From an uncultured Clostridia bacterium (GTDB lineage Bacteria > Bacillota > Clostridia > Oscillospirales > Oscillospiraceae), in contig CALADI010000012.1 in the NCBI GenBank assembly GCA_937890525.1, positions 133,968 through 197,967 of the forward strand: DNA of 64,000 nt, in the 5' to 3' direction. Both the position numbers and the translations under genes were made by a program. The notes below the pieces were generated by a model. It had not been told where the DNA came from, did not search any database, and saw only the letters and a list, made by a program, of their open reading frames with translations. Below are positions 23,721-32,058 of the stretch, piece after piece (the first letter of the stretch is position 1; every line of letters starts with the position of its first letter).

Positions 23721-23798
23721 ATGATAGCATGGGGTAGTGGTTTTTGCAATAAAAAACACAAAACAATCGCTCGACAAAAGGCGGAATTATTCGACATT
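23721..23798 (-). promoter_or_regulatory. spo0A promoter and upstream 0A-like boxes
   Basis: On the minus strand TTGCAA (23744-23749) and TATCAT (23721-23726) are 17 bp apart. Upstream lie CTCGACAAA (23770-23778) and TTCGACATT (23790-23798), 8 of 9 and 7 of 9 matches to the 0A box and 20 bp apart. This suggests that Spo0A controls its own gene. Confidence 0.65.
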
Positions 23799-23867
23799 TT
23801 ATGGACAAATAATCAACTTTTATGGAGAAATGTTAGGAGATAAAGACAGACGGCGGCGGGGCTGCGG

Positions 23868-23896
23868 TTGACGCACTGCCGCCAATCGTGTAAAAT
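23868..23896 (+). promoter_or_regulatory. pepF promoter
   Basis: TTGACG (23868-23873) and TAAAAT (23891-23896) are 17 bp apart, about 30 bases before the start codon. Confidence 0.8.
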
Positions 23897-23927
23897 GAAA
23901 CCATCATTTCAGAAAAGGAGCGATGTT

Positions 23928-25682
23928 ATGAACGAAGTATGGAACCTTGACCCGATCTATAAGGGTTTTGATGATCCTGCCTTTGAGCAGGACCTTGCCA
24001 AGCTGGATGCGCTGTCCGGAGAATTTACGGCTTTTCCCCGGGATCTGGGGGGCGATGCTCTGCAGACGCTGCGCCGGGGGATCGATTTTGAGGAGCGGAT
24101 CACCAAGGTGGTGGAGCGTCTGGCGGGCTATGCATCCCTGCGCCAGTCTGCCAATACCAAGGACCCCCAGGCCACATCCCAGATGGGCAGGATCATGGCG
24201 CTGTACAGCGGTCTTGCGTCTCCTGAGGCGGCGTTCAAGGATTGGGCCAGCAAGCTGCCCAACTTGATGGAGCTGGTATCGCAGGACGAGGTGCTGAGCG
24301 GCTACCGGTTCCTGTTTGAGAATATGGCGGACTCCGCCCGGTATCTGCTGCCCGGCATGGGCGAGGAGATCATGGCACGGATGGAGCTGTCCGGCGGCAA
24401 TGCGTGGAGCGATCTGCAGCAGTACCTCACCAGTACCGTGGAGGTGGACTACCGTGGGCAGACCACCAATCTGTCGGCGGTGCGGAATCTGGCTTATGAT
24501 CCCGATCCTCAGGTGCGTCAGGATGCCTACAAGGCGGAACTGGCAGCCTACGACAAGATCAAGGACTCGGTGGCTTTTGCGCTGAACTCCATCAAGCTGG
24601 AGACCATCACCGACTGCCGCCTGCGTGGCTATGAAAGCCCGCTGGAGCGGACGCTGAAGCGTTCTTTCCTGTCCAGACAGACTCTGGATGCCATGCTGGG
24701 GGCGATGGACGAGTACCTGCCCAAGTTCTGGCAGTATTTGAAGGTCAAGGGCAAGGCGCTGGGTCACGAGAACGGACTGCCTTGGTACGACCTGTTTGCT
24801 CCCATGGGCAATGCCAGCACCAAGTTCACCACCCAGCAGGCCAGAGATTTTCTGGTGGAGCTGTTTGCCGGATTCGACGCCGAGCTTTCGCAGATGGTGG
24901 CCACGGCATTTGACAATGCGTGGATCGACTTCTATCCCAGAGACGGCAAGGCCGGCGGTGCCTTCTGCGCCGGGGTGGAGTGCCTTGGGGAGAGCCGGAT
25001 CCTGACCAACTTCGACGGAATGTTCACCGATGTGGTGACGCTGGCTCACGAGCTGGGGCACGCATTCCACAACCAGTGCATCCGGGATCACCGCCCCCTG
25101 AACCGGGATTACTCCATGCCGGTGGCGGAAACCGCCTCTACCTTCAACGAGTGCGTGGTCATGGCTGCCGCCATCAAGGAAGCCAAGGATGACGACGAGC
25201 GTCTGGCGCTGATCGAGTCCCAGCTTCAGGACGCTGCCCAGATCATCTGCGATATCTACTCCCGCTACCGGTTCGAGGCCATGGTCTTTGCCAACCGGGA
25301 GTCCCAGTTCATGGATGCGGGCACCCTCTGCGGCTTCATGACCAAGGCGCAGGAGCAGTCCTACGGGGACGGTCTGGATCACGACCAGATGCATCCGTAT
25401 ATGTGGGTGTGCAAGAGCCACTACTACGGACCCACTTTCTACAACTTCCCCTATGCCTTCGGCGGCCTGTTTGCCCGTGGCCTGTATGCCCAGTATGAGA
25501 CGGAGGGCGCACCCTTTGTGGAGAAATACAAGCGCCTGCTGCACACCACCACCGTGGCTACTGCTGAGGATACCGCCAAGGTGGCAGGCATCGACCTGAC
25601 GGACAAGCGCTTCTGGCGGGGCGCTCTGCAAACCATCGCCGACCAGATCGACCTGTTCTGCCAGATCGTGGAGGGAAAATGA
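23928..25682 (+). CDS. pepF: M3-family oligoendopeptidase (PepF type)
   Basis: A 584-residue zinc peptidase of the oligoendopeptidase F group, which cuts peptides of about 7-17 residues in the cytoplasm. The zinc motif HELGH begins at His374 (LAHELGHAFHN), and the third ligand Glu follows in the family segment AETASTFNECVV. The C-terminal stretch HPYMWVCKSHYY and FYNFPYAFGGLFARGLY is typical of PepF. The start at 23928 has AAAAGGAG upstream. The stop overlaps the start of an M18 aminopeptidase gene, so the two form a peptide-recycling operon in which endopeptidase products become substrates for the exopeptidase. Confidence 0.93.
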   Translation: MNEVWNLDPIYKGFDDPAFEQDLAKLDALSGEFTAFPRDLGGDALQTLRRGIDFEERITKVVERLAGYASLRQSANTKDPQATSQMGRIMALYSGLASPEAAFKDWASKLPNLMELVSQDEVLSGYRFLFENMADSARYLLPGMGEEIMARMELSGGNAWSDLQQYLTSTVEVDYRGQTTNLSAVRNLAYDPDPQVRQDAYKAELAAYDKIKDSVAFALNSIKLETITDCRLRGYESPLERTLKRSFLSRQTLDAMLGAMDEYLPKFWQYLKVKGKALGHENGLPWYDLFAPMGNASTKFTTQQARDFLVELFAGFDAELSQMVATAFDNAWIDFYPRDGKAGGAFCAGVECLGESRILTNFDGMFTDVVTLAHELGHAFHNQCIRDHRPLNRDYSMPVAETASTFNECVVMAAAIKEAKDDDERLALIESQLQDAAQIICDIYSRYRFEAMVFANRESQFMDAGTLCGFMTKAQEQSYGDGLDHDQMHPYMWVCKSHYYGPTFYNFPYAFGGLFARGLYAQYETEGAPFVEKYKRLLHTTTVATAEDTAKVAGIDLTDKRFWRGALQTIADQIDLFCQIVEGK

Positions 25683-26968
25683 TGGTCAACGAAAATGTAA
25701 AAGAACTGATGACATTTCTGGACGGCGCTCCCAGCGTGTATCACGCTGTGGAGCAGCTTCGCCGGATGTTTGAGGACGCAGGCTATACCCGGCTGGACGA
25801 GGGCGGACGCTGGGATCTTCAGGTGGGGGGAAAATACTACCTGACCCGTGGGGGCAGCGCCATTGTGGGCTTCCGGATCCCCTGTGCAGACCCTCAGGGC
25901 TTCCTCATGACGGCCAGCCACTCCGACCGCCCCACCTTCAAAATCAAGGAAAACGGAGAACTGGACGGAAATTATGTGCGTATCGCCACGGAAAAGTACG
26001 GTGGAATGCTGATGGCACCTTGGTTTGACCGTCCGCTGAGCGTGGCGGGCAGGGTCATGGTGGAAACCGAAGCCGGGGTGCAGACCAAGCTGGTGAATAT
26101 CGACCGGGATCTGATGATGATCCCCAATGTGGCGATCCATATGAACCGCAAGGCCAACGACGGCTACGCCTACAACCCCACCAGCGACACCATCCCGGTG
26201 CTGGGGGGCAAGGATGCCAAGGGCCGTCTCATGGCGTTGCTTGAAGAGCAGGCGGACGGGGAGATCCTTGCCCATGATCTGTTCCTGTACAACCGGGATC
26301 GAGCCAAGGTCTGGGGGGCACAGGAGGAATTCTTCTCCGCTCAGGCCATTGATGATCTGGAATGTGCATGGAGCACCGTCAAGGGCTTCTTGACTGCCGG
26401 GGAGTCCCGCTCTATCCCGGTGGTGTGCGTGTTCGACAGCGAGGAGGTGGGCTCCAGCTCTGTGCAGGGCGCAGCGTCCACTCTGCTGGCAGACACCATT
26501 GCACGGATCTGCCGGGCGAGAGATTTGGAGCCGGAGCGGATGCTCAGCCAGAGCTTCCTGATCTCGGCGGACAATGCCCACGGCATCCATCCCAACCACC
26601 CGGAACTGGCGGATGCGGCCAATGCGCCGGTGGTCAACGGGGGCGTGGTGCTGAAATTCAACGCCAACCTGCGCTATACCACCGATGGGGTATCTGCGGC
26701 GGTGTTCCGCCGGGTCTGCCGTCTGGCAGATGTCCCGGTGCAGACCTACTACAACCGGGCGGATATCCCCGGTGGTTCTACCTTGGGCAACATCTCCCTT
26801 GGGCAGGTCTCCGTGCCCACGGCGGATATTGGACTTGCCCAGCTTGCCATGCATTCCTGCTACGAGACTGCGGGGGTGCAGGATGTGGAGCATCTGCTCA
26901 AGGCGATGCAGGTCTACTACGGCTCCACCTTGACGGTGACTGCCGAAGGCACCTATCTGCTTAACTGA
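25679..26968 (+). CDS. M18-family aminopeptidase
   Basis: A 429-residue M18 metallo-aminopeptidase, which removes N-terminal, mostly acidic or neutral residues and forms dodecameric cages. Metal ligands are visible: His in TASHSDRPTFKIK, the Asp/Glu cluster VFDSEEVGSSSVQGA, Asp in ISADNAHGIHPNHPEL, and the C-terminal His in AMHSCYETAG. The first of two adjacent ATGs overlaps the pepF stop (ATGATG), giving tight coupling. GGSTLGNI near the C-terminus is the usual family loop. It lacks a signal peptide and acts in the cytoplasm. Confidence 0.93.
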   Translation: MMVNENVKELMTFLDGAPSVYHAVEQLRRMFEDAGYTRLDEGGRWDLQVGGKYYLTRGGSAIVGFRIPCADPQGFLMTASHSDRPTFKIKENGELDGNYVRIATEKYGGMLMAPWFDRPLSVAGRVMVETEAGVQTKLVNIDRDLMMIPNVAIHMNRKANDGYAYNPTSDTIPVLGGKDAKGRLMALLEEQADGEILAHDLFLYNRDRAKVWGAQEEFFSAQAIDDLECAWSTVKGFLTAGESRSIPVVCVFDSEEVGSSSVQGAASTLLADTIARICRARDLEPERMLSQSFLISADNAHGIHPNHPELADAANAPVVNGGVVLKFNANLRYTTDGVSAAVFRRVCRLADVPVQTYYNRADIPGGSTLGNISLGQVSVPTADIGLAQLAMHSCYETAGVQDVEHLLKAMQVYYGSTLTVTAEGTYLLN

Positions 26969-26975
26969 TTGATAT

Positions 26976-27010
26976 AAAAACAGGCGCTTCATCATGAAGC
27001 GCCTGTTTTT
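26976..27010. terminator. bidirectional intrinsic terminator
   Basis: AAAAACAGGCGCTTCAT pairs perfectly with ATGAAGCGCCTGTTTTT around a very short loop. It has T-runs on both strands and so ends both the peptidase operon and any leftward transcript from 27078. Confidence 0.93.
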
Positions 27011-27112
27011 TGTGGTTATTTCCGTAAATATTTGTCGCACAGAGCGTTGATCTGATCGGCGAACCGGGCGAGTTCCTTTTGTTTATTATATCGTATACCG
27101 ATGAAAACGCAA
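26976..27112 (-). ncRNA. candidate small RNA unit, promoter to terminator
   Basis: On the minus strand TTGCGT (27107-27112) and TATAAT (27085-27090) are 16 bp apart. The predicted transcript starts near 27078 and reaches the strong terminator at 27010-26976 after about 100 bases. It has no ATG. One frame through it, ending KELARFADQINALCDKYLRK and a TAA at 27016-27018, looks protein-like but has no start inside the transcript, so it may be the remnant of a lost gene. No known RNA family is recognised. Confidence 0.35.
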
Positions 27113-27138
27113 CGGGGCAAAAAATTTTACATAGAAAA

Positions 27139-27169
27139 CACCGGGAAAAGCATTGCGCTTTTCCCGGTG
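27139..27169 (-). terminator. terminator after the prs-like gene
   Basis: CACCGGGAAAAGC (27139-27151) pairs perfectly with GCTTTTCCCGGTG (27157-27169), with a T-rich run beyond it on the minus strand. Confidence 0.85.
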
Positions 27170-27178
27170 CGGGCATGG

Positions 27179-28327
27179 TTAATTGCGGGTAGCCAGCAGG
27201 GCTTCGATCTTCTGGATGGGATCGCAGATGGAGCTGACGGAGATGTCGTGATTGATGGCGGCGACAAAGTAGGCGGTGTACTTGGAGCAGTCCACATCCA
27301 AATACCAGTCCCGCTTCAGCAGCTCGGGGGTGCGGTAGGTCAGGTTGGTACCCACCACGGTGGTGAGGGTGCCCTCGGCCACAGCCTCGTCGAACTTGGT
27401 CAGACCGCTGGTGAACAGGGGGAAGGTGGTGTTGGCGATGATGTGCTTGGCACCGCGCTTCTTCAGCTCCCGTGCCACTTCCAGCATGCTTTCGCCGGAG
27501 GCGATGATGTCGTCAGCGATGAACACGGTCTTGCCCTCCACGCTCTCGCCCAGATACTCGTGGGCCACGATGGGGTTGCGTCCGTTGACCACGCGGGTGT
27601 AGTCCCGGCGCTTGTAGAACATACCCAGATTACAGCCCAGCACGCTGGAGAAGTACATATTGCGGGTGATGGCGCCCTCGTCCGGGCTGATGATGATGAA
27701 GTGATCCTTGTCAAAGTTCAGCTCGGGCATCTTCTTCAGCAGAGCCTTCAGCACCTGATAGGTGGGCATGACATTGTCGAAGCTCATCAGGGGAACGGCG
27801 TTCATCATCCGGGGATCGTGGGCATCAAAGGTGATGATGTTCTCAACACCCATGGCCTGCAGTTCCTGAAGTGCAACGGCGCAGTCCAGACTCTCCCGCA
27901 CGACTCTGCGGTGCTGGCGTCCGCCGTACAGGCTGGGCATGATGACGGTGACCCGGTGGGCGCGGCCTGCAACGGCCTGGATCAGACGCTTCAGGTTGGC
28001 GAAATGATCGTCCGGGGACATGTGGTTCTCATGACCGAACAGGTTGTAGGTCAGGCTGTAGTTGCCGGGATCTACGACCAGGAAGATGTCGTCACCACGG
28101 ACGGACTCCCTCACCAGACCCTTGGCATCGCCGTTCTGGAACCGGGGGCAGTCACAGGGGATGAGGTAGGTATCCTTCTGGATGCCCACTTCCTTGGACC
28201 ATGCCACCAGATGCTGGTCGATGAGCTGGGCAAATTCCTCTGCACCGGGGCAGGCAATCAGCCCCAGATCAGCGACCTGAGTCTCCGGATTGAAAAAGCT
28301 GGACGGGTTCACACTACTGTTCGACAT
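27179..28327 (-). CDS. prs: ribose-phosphate pyrophosphokinase, long divergent form
   Basis: A protein of about 382 residues, some 65 longer than typical Prs. It makes PRPP from ribose-5-phosphate and ATP for nucleotide, His and Trp synthesis. The ATP-site segment SLYGGRQHRRV, the FDAHDPRMMNAVP metal/ribose region and the PRPP loop VFIADDIIASGESML are all recognisable. The extra length lies at the N-terminus and in the C-terminal third (DWYLDVDCSKYTAYFVAAINHD). ATG at 28327 is chosen because GGAGGA precedes it; an upstream ATG at 28345 has no ribosome site. A canonical shorter Prs may exist elsewhere, in which case this form could use another phosphorylated sugar. Confidence 0.82.
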   Translation of the reverse strand: MSNSSVNPSSFFNPETQVADLGLIACPGAEEFAQLIDQHLVAWSKEVGIQKDTYLIPCDCPRFQNGDAKGLVRESVRGDDIFLVVDPGNYSLTYNLFGHENHMSPDDHFANLKRLIQAVAGRAHRVTVIMPSLYGGRQHRRVVRESLDCAVALQELQAMGVENIITFDAHDPRMMNAVPLMSFDNVMPTYQVLKALLKKMPELNFDKDHFIIISPDEGAITRNMYFSSVLGCNLGMFYKRRDYTRVVNGRNPIVAHEYLGESVEGKTVFIADDIIASGESMLEVARELKKRGAKHIIANTTFPLFTSGLTKFDEAVAEGTLTTVVGTNLTYRTPELLKRDWYLDVDCSKYTAYFVAAINHDISVSSICDPIQKIEALLATRN

Positions 28328-28545
28328 ACTCTTTGTCTCCTCCATAGCATTGGTGTCTATACGATATCATGTGTCGATTGCGGCAGAAAGCGCAATAAAA
28401 TAATCACTTTTATTGTAGCATATTTTTCGGGAAGTTCTATAGGAATTTCACATTAATTTTACAATTTTCGACCTTTGTCAATGATGGCTGATTTTCCTGC
28501 CGGGGAACTGGTGAAAATGCTGAGGACGGGCGGGGAAAACACAAA

Positions 28546-28579
28546 CCGTCTCTGCCGCACAAGGGCGCGGCAGAGACGG
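28546..28579. terminator. hairpin after the citrate synthase gene
   Basis: CCGTCTCTGCCGC (28546-28558) pairs with GCGGCAGAGACGG (28567-28579) around eight bases. On the minus strand a short T-rich stretch follows. Between here and the prs start I see only an AT-rich upstream region with a possible -10 box (TACAAT, minus strand, near 28420). Confidence 0.75.
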
Positions 28580-28587
28580 AAAATGGT

Positions 28588-29952
28588 TCAAGGGCGATCC
28601 TCCCAAGCCACATAGGGCTGCTCGGGCTTCACGCTGATATAGGCAGGGCGGATGATCTTGCCGGCGTTCTGGATCTCCTCGATCCGGTGGGCACTCCATC
28701 CGGCGATGCGGGCCACGGCGAACAGGGGAGTGAACAGTTCGCAGGGCAGATCCAGCATCCGATAGATAAGCCCGGAGTAGAAGTCCACATTGGCGCTGAC
28801 GCCCTTGTAGATCTTGCGCTTCTGGGCGATGACCTCCGGGGCAATTTCCGCCACGGTGCAGTAGATCTGGTACTCCTCTTGGAATCCCTTTTCCTCCGAG
28901 AGGGATTGAGCGCATTCCATGAGGATGTCGGCTCTGGGGTCGGACAGGGAATAGACTGCGTGACCGAAGCCGTAGATCAGCCCTGCCCGGTCAAAGGCTT
29001 CGCCGTCCAGCAGACGGGACAGGTATCCCCGGATGGCATCCCGGTCGTGGATGTCCACAGAGCGCTTCATGTCGTCGAACATCTGCACCACTTTGATGTT
29101 GGCACCGCCGTGGCGGGGCCCCTTCAGAGAACCCAGCGCTGCGGCAACGGCGGAATAGGTGTCGGTGCCGGAGGAGGAGACTACATGAGTGGTGAAGGTG
29201 GAGTTGTTGCCGCCGCCGTGCTCGGCGTGGAGCACCAGCGCCAGATCCAAGATCTTGGCCTCCAGTTGGGAGAAAGCGCCATCCTCCCGCAGCAGGTGCA
29301 GCAGATTCTCGGCGGTGGAGTATTCCGGCTTGGGCAGGTGGATGAACAGACTCTTGGACTGGTGGTAGTGGCGGTAGGACTGGTAGGAGTACACCGACAG
29401 CAGGGGGAACACCGAGATCAGCTGGATGCATTGGCGCAGCACATTGGGGATGGAGATATCGTCGGGATTGTCATCGTAAGCGTACAGGGCAAGGACGCTG
29501 CGGGACAGAATGTTCATCATATCCTTGCCGGGGGCTTTCAGGATCATGTCCCGGACGAAGGAGTTGGGAAGGCTGCGGTACTCCGACAGCTCATGGGTGA
29601 ACTGGCGAAGCTGCTCTTGGGTGGGCAGCTGAGAAAACAGCAGCAGGTATACGGCTTCTTCAAAGCCGAACCGGTCGTAGGGCAGAAATCCCTTGACCAG
29701 ATCCCGGACATTGACGCCCCGGTAGTAAAGCTGACCTTCGCAGGGGACGGATGCGCCGGCTGCATCCACATCCTTTGCTTTGATGCGGGAAACTTCCGTC
29801 AGGCCGGTGACCACGCCGTTGCCGTCCAGATCCCGAAGCCCACGGTATACTTTGTGTTCCAGATACATATTGGGTTGGATGTGGTTGTTTCGGGTGGACA
29901 GATCAGCCATTTCCCGGATATAGGGGGTGATCTCAGAGAACAGTTGCTTCAT
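28588..29952 (-). CDS. gltA: citrate synthase
   Basis: A 454-residue type-I/II citrate synthase that condenses oxaloacetate and acetyl-CoA. The active-site residues are present: His242 and His245 (VLHAEHGGGNN), His281 (PRHGGAN), His331 (YGFGHAVYSLSDPRA) and Asp390 (VSANVDFYSGL). The N-terminus of about 70 residues before YRG(V) is longer than in the Gram-negative enzyme and matches the clostridial form. Citrate made this way usually feeds an incomplete Krebs branch towards 2-oxoglutarate and glutamate. It stands alone, without aconitase or isocitrate dehydrogenase. A 2-methylcitrate synthase role is less likely, as no prp genes are nearby. Confidence 0.93.
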   Translation of the reverse strand: MKQLFSEITPYIREMADLSTRNNHIQPNMYLEHKVYRGLRDLDGNGVVTGLTEVSRIKAKDVDAAGASVPCEGQLYYRGVNVRDLVKGFLPYDRFGFEEAVYLLLFSQLPTQEQLRQFTHELSEYRSLPNSFVRDMILKAPGKDMMNILSRSVLALYAYDDNPDDISIPNVLRQCIQLISVFPLLSVYSYQSYRHYHQSKSLFIHLPKPEYSTAENLLHLLREDGAFSQLEAKILDLALVLHAEHGGGNNSTFTTHVVSSSGTDTYSAVAAALGSLKGPRHGGANIKVVQMFDDMKRSVDIHDRDAIRGYLSRLLDGEAFDRAGLIYGFGHAVYSLSDPRADILMECAQSLSEEKGFQEEYQIYCTVAEIAPEVIAQKRKIYKGVSANVDFYSGLIYRMLDLPCELFTPLFAVARIAGWSAHRIEEIQNAGKIIRPAYISVKPEQPYVAWEDRP

Positions 29953-30072
29953 GGCGGGTACCTCCTTTGGAAAATAATAAAATCATTATAAACCAGCCGG
30001 TCAGGAACCGCAATCCGAAAAATGTAATTCTTTTGTGAATATCCTGCATAATTTCCGCGGCAGGTGCAAAAA

Positions 30073-30097
30073 TCCCGCCGCTCCGGCAGCGGCGGGA
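30073..30097 (-). terminator. terminator after the MATE gene
   Basis: TCCCGCCGCT (30073-30082) pairs with AGCGGCGGGA (30088-30097). On the minus strand it is followed by five T. Confidence 0.9.
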
Positions 30098-30104
30098 ATA
30101 GGGC

Positions 30105-31469
30105 TTATTTCCCCAATTGGTTGGCTCTGCCCCGCAGGATCCGGGGCATCATAACAAAATACATGGGGATGGATACGCTCACCGCCAGAATGTCGGAAAT
30201 GGGCTGAGCGTAGAAGATCATGGAGGCGTCCATCAGATTGGGGATGGCAAATACGGCGATGAAGTAGACGGTCTTGCGCCAGAAGGACAGAGGCAGCGAC
30301 ATCTGGATCTGCCCCATGCCGGTGAACCCGTCCACGATGGCGTACTGGATGCCCAGCGGGACGGCGGTGAGGGTGCAGATGCCGATGGCGCGGCAGGCTT
30401 GGGCATTGAGGGACGCATCCGAGGTGAACAGGGACACAAACATCGGGCCTGCCAGCCGTGCCATGACGAACAGGATGCCGGTGTAGGCGGCGCACAGCCC
30501 GGCAATGTAGCGCTGGGCCTTCAGTACCCGCTGGGAATGTCCTGCGCCGTAGTTGTAGCTGAGGATGCATTGGGTACCGCCGCTGATGCCGCCGAGCGGC
30601 ATGGTCAGCACCAGCATGAAGCTCTGGACGATGGTGTTCACGGTGATGAGGGTATCTCCCTGTGCACCGCCGTGCTTTTGCAGCAGCGCATTCATGGCGA
30701 TGATCATGATGTTGTCGGCGGCGATGATGGCGAAGGGGGTGAAGCCCATTTGCAGCACCCGTGCCATGGTTTTCAGACTGTAGCCGCCAAAGGAGATGGT
30801 GATGGAGGACTTGCGGAACAGGAACACCAGCACAAACACGGCGCTGGCGGCTTGGCTGATGACGGTGGCAAGGGCGGCGCCCCGGACGCCCATGCGGAAC
30901 AGGTAGATGAACACCGGGTCGAGGATGATGTTCAGCACCGCACCCAAGATCACCGAGCACATCCCCACCTTGGCATAGCCTTGTGCCACGATGAATTGGT
31001 ACATGCCCACCGACAGCAGGGAGAAGATGGTACCGCTGACATAGATGGTGAAATACGCCTCGGCATAGGGGTAGGTGGCGCCGCTGGCGCCAAACAGCCG
31101 CAGCATGGGCGCCTTCAGCGCCAGCGCAAGGATGGTGACGATCACGGAGATGCCGCCCAGCAGGACAAAGCAGTTGGCGAGGATGTGGGATGCCTTCTCC
31201 CGGTTGCCCTCTCCAAGGGCGATGCCCATCAGCGGTGTGCCGCCGATGCCCACCAGAAAGGCAAATGCGCCGATCATGGTGACGATGGGGCCGCAGACCC
31301 CCACGCCTGCAAGGGACAGGTCGCCGGTGACCGGGATATTGCCCACGAACATCCGATCCACGATGCTGTAAAGGACGCTGACGAACTGCGCCAGCATACT
31401 GGGGATGGCGATGCGCAGCACGAGCCGTCCGATGGGCTCTCTGCCCAGATCATTTTCTGTCTGCTTCAT
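30105..31469 (-). CDS. MATE-family multidrug/cation exporter
   Basis: A 454-residue membrane protein with 12 predicted helices in two similar halves. The N-terminus IPSMLAQFVSVLYSIVDRMFVGNIP holds the MATE mark SxVDxxFVG. The second-half counterpart PLGGISGGTQCILSYNYGAG is also typical. It belongs to the DinF/NorM-like branch common in Clostridia and would export cationic drugs or metabolites with Na+ or H+. No regulator is adjacent, and the gene is monocistronic. Confidence 0.92.
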   Translation of the reverse strand: MKQTENDLGREPIGRLVLRIAIPSMLAQFVSVLYSIVDRMFVGNIPVTGDLSLAGVGVCGPIVTMIGAFAFLVGIGGTPLMGIALGEGNREKASHILANCFVLLGGISVIVTILALALKAPMLRLFGASGATYPYAEAYFTIYVSGTIFSLLSVGMYQFIVAQGYAKVGMCSVILGAVLNIILDPVFIYLFRMGVRGAALATVISQAASAVFVLVFLFRKSSITISFGGYSLKTMARVLQMGFTPFAIIAADNIMIIAMNALLQKHGGAQGDTLITVNTIVQSFMLVLTMPLGGISGGTQCILSYNYGAGHSQRVLKAQRYIAGLCAAYTGILFVMARLAGPMFVSLFTSDASLNAQACRAIGICTLTAVPLGIQYAIVDGFTGMGQIQMSLPLSFWRKTVYFIAVFAIPNLMDASMIFYAQPISDILAVSVSIPMYFVMMPRILRGRANQLGK

Positions 31470-31589
31470 GAAACAAAACCTCTCGAAATAATATGCTCAA
31501 CAGGATATTATACACATTTTCCGGAAGAAATCAAGGCTGGTTTCTAAGAGATCGATGGGGGCAAAGAGTGGTCATAATAAATAAAACGG

Positions 31590-31619
31590 TTGACGAAAAA
31601 TGGAGAAACATTGTATCAT
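31590..31619 (+). promoter_or_regulatory. promoter of the small membrane-protein gene
   Basis: TTGACG (31590-31595) and TATCAT (31614-31619) are 18 bp apart, about 35 bases before the ribosome site. Confidence 0.75.
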
Positions 31620-31662
31620 TTTACTGAGGGAGGAAGATGCACACATCGCAAAGGAGGCGCTT

Positions 31663-32013
31663 ATGAAGCACAGGAAATATGATTGGCTCATCGTCCTTGC
31701 CGTGATGGCGGTGGTGGGCATCCTGCTGTTCACGCTGGGGCAGGGACAGGAAGCCAGGAATGACTATGTAGAGGGCACGGTGACGGAAAACACCGGCAGC
31801 TCCATCATGTTGCGGCTGGATCGAGCCTATGACGAGGTGATCGACGAGGTGGGCGATACCATCGAGATCCGGCAGGATCAGGTGAATGACCGGTTCGACC
31901 TTGCAGACTACCCGGTGGGAGAGGGCATCCGTCTGCTGTATGTGGGGGTGGATCCGGCGGGCAAGACGCTGGAGCATATCCACTCCATCTATCGGCTGTC
32001 AGAATTGAATTAA
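31663..32013 (+). CDS. small membrane-anchored protein of unknown function
   Basis: A 116-residue protein not assigned to a family. Residues 1-6 are basic, then one membrane segment follows (WLIVLAVMAVVGILLFTLG, 8-26). The remaining 90 residues would lie outside and are acidic and beta-rich (YVEGTVTENTGSSIMLRLD, then GDTIEIRQDQV), like a small OB- or DUF3221-type fold. The sequence ends in HIHSIYRLSELN. The ribosome site is AAAGGAGG, and the gene has its own promoter and terminator. It faces the cobQ end of the cobalamin operon and is probably unrelated to it. Confidence 0.75.
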   Translation: MKHRKYDWLIVLAVMAVVGILLFTLGQGQEARNDYVEGTVTENTGSSIMLRLDRAYDEVIDEVGDTIEIRQDQVNDRFDLADYPVGEGIRLLYVGVDPAGKTLEHIHSIYRLSELN

Positions 32014-32016
32014 CGC

Positions 32017-32052
32017 AAAAAAGCAGCAGAGCAGAGCGCTCCGCTGCTTTTT
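32017..32052. terminator. bidirectional terminator at the cobQ end
   Basis: AAAAAAGCAGC (32017-32027) pairs with GCTGCTTTTT (32043-32052). It ends the small membrane-protein gene and, on the other strand, the leftward cobalamin operon. Confidence 0.85.
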
Positions 32053-32058
32053 GATTGG

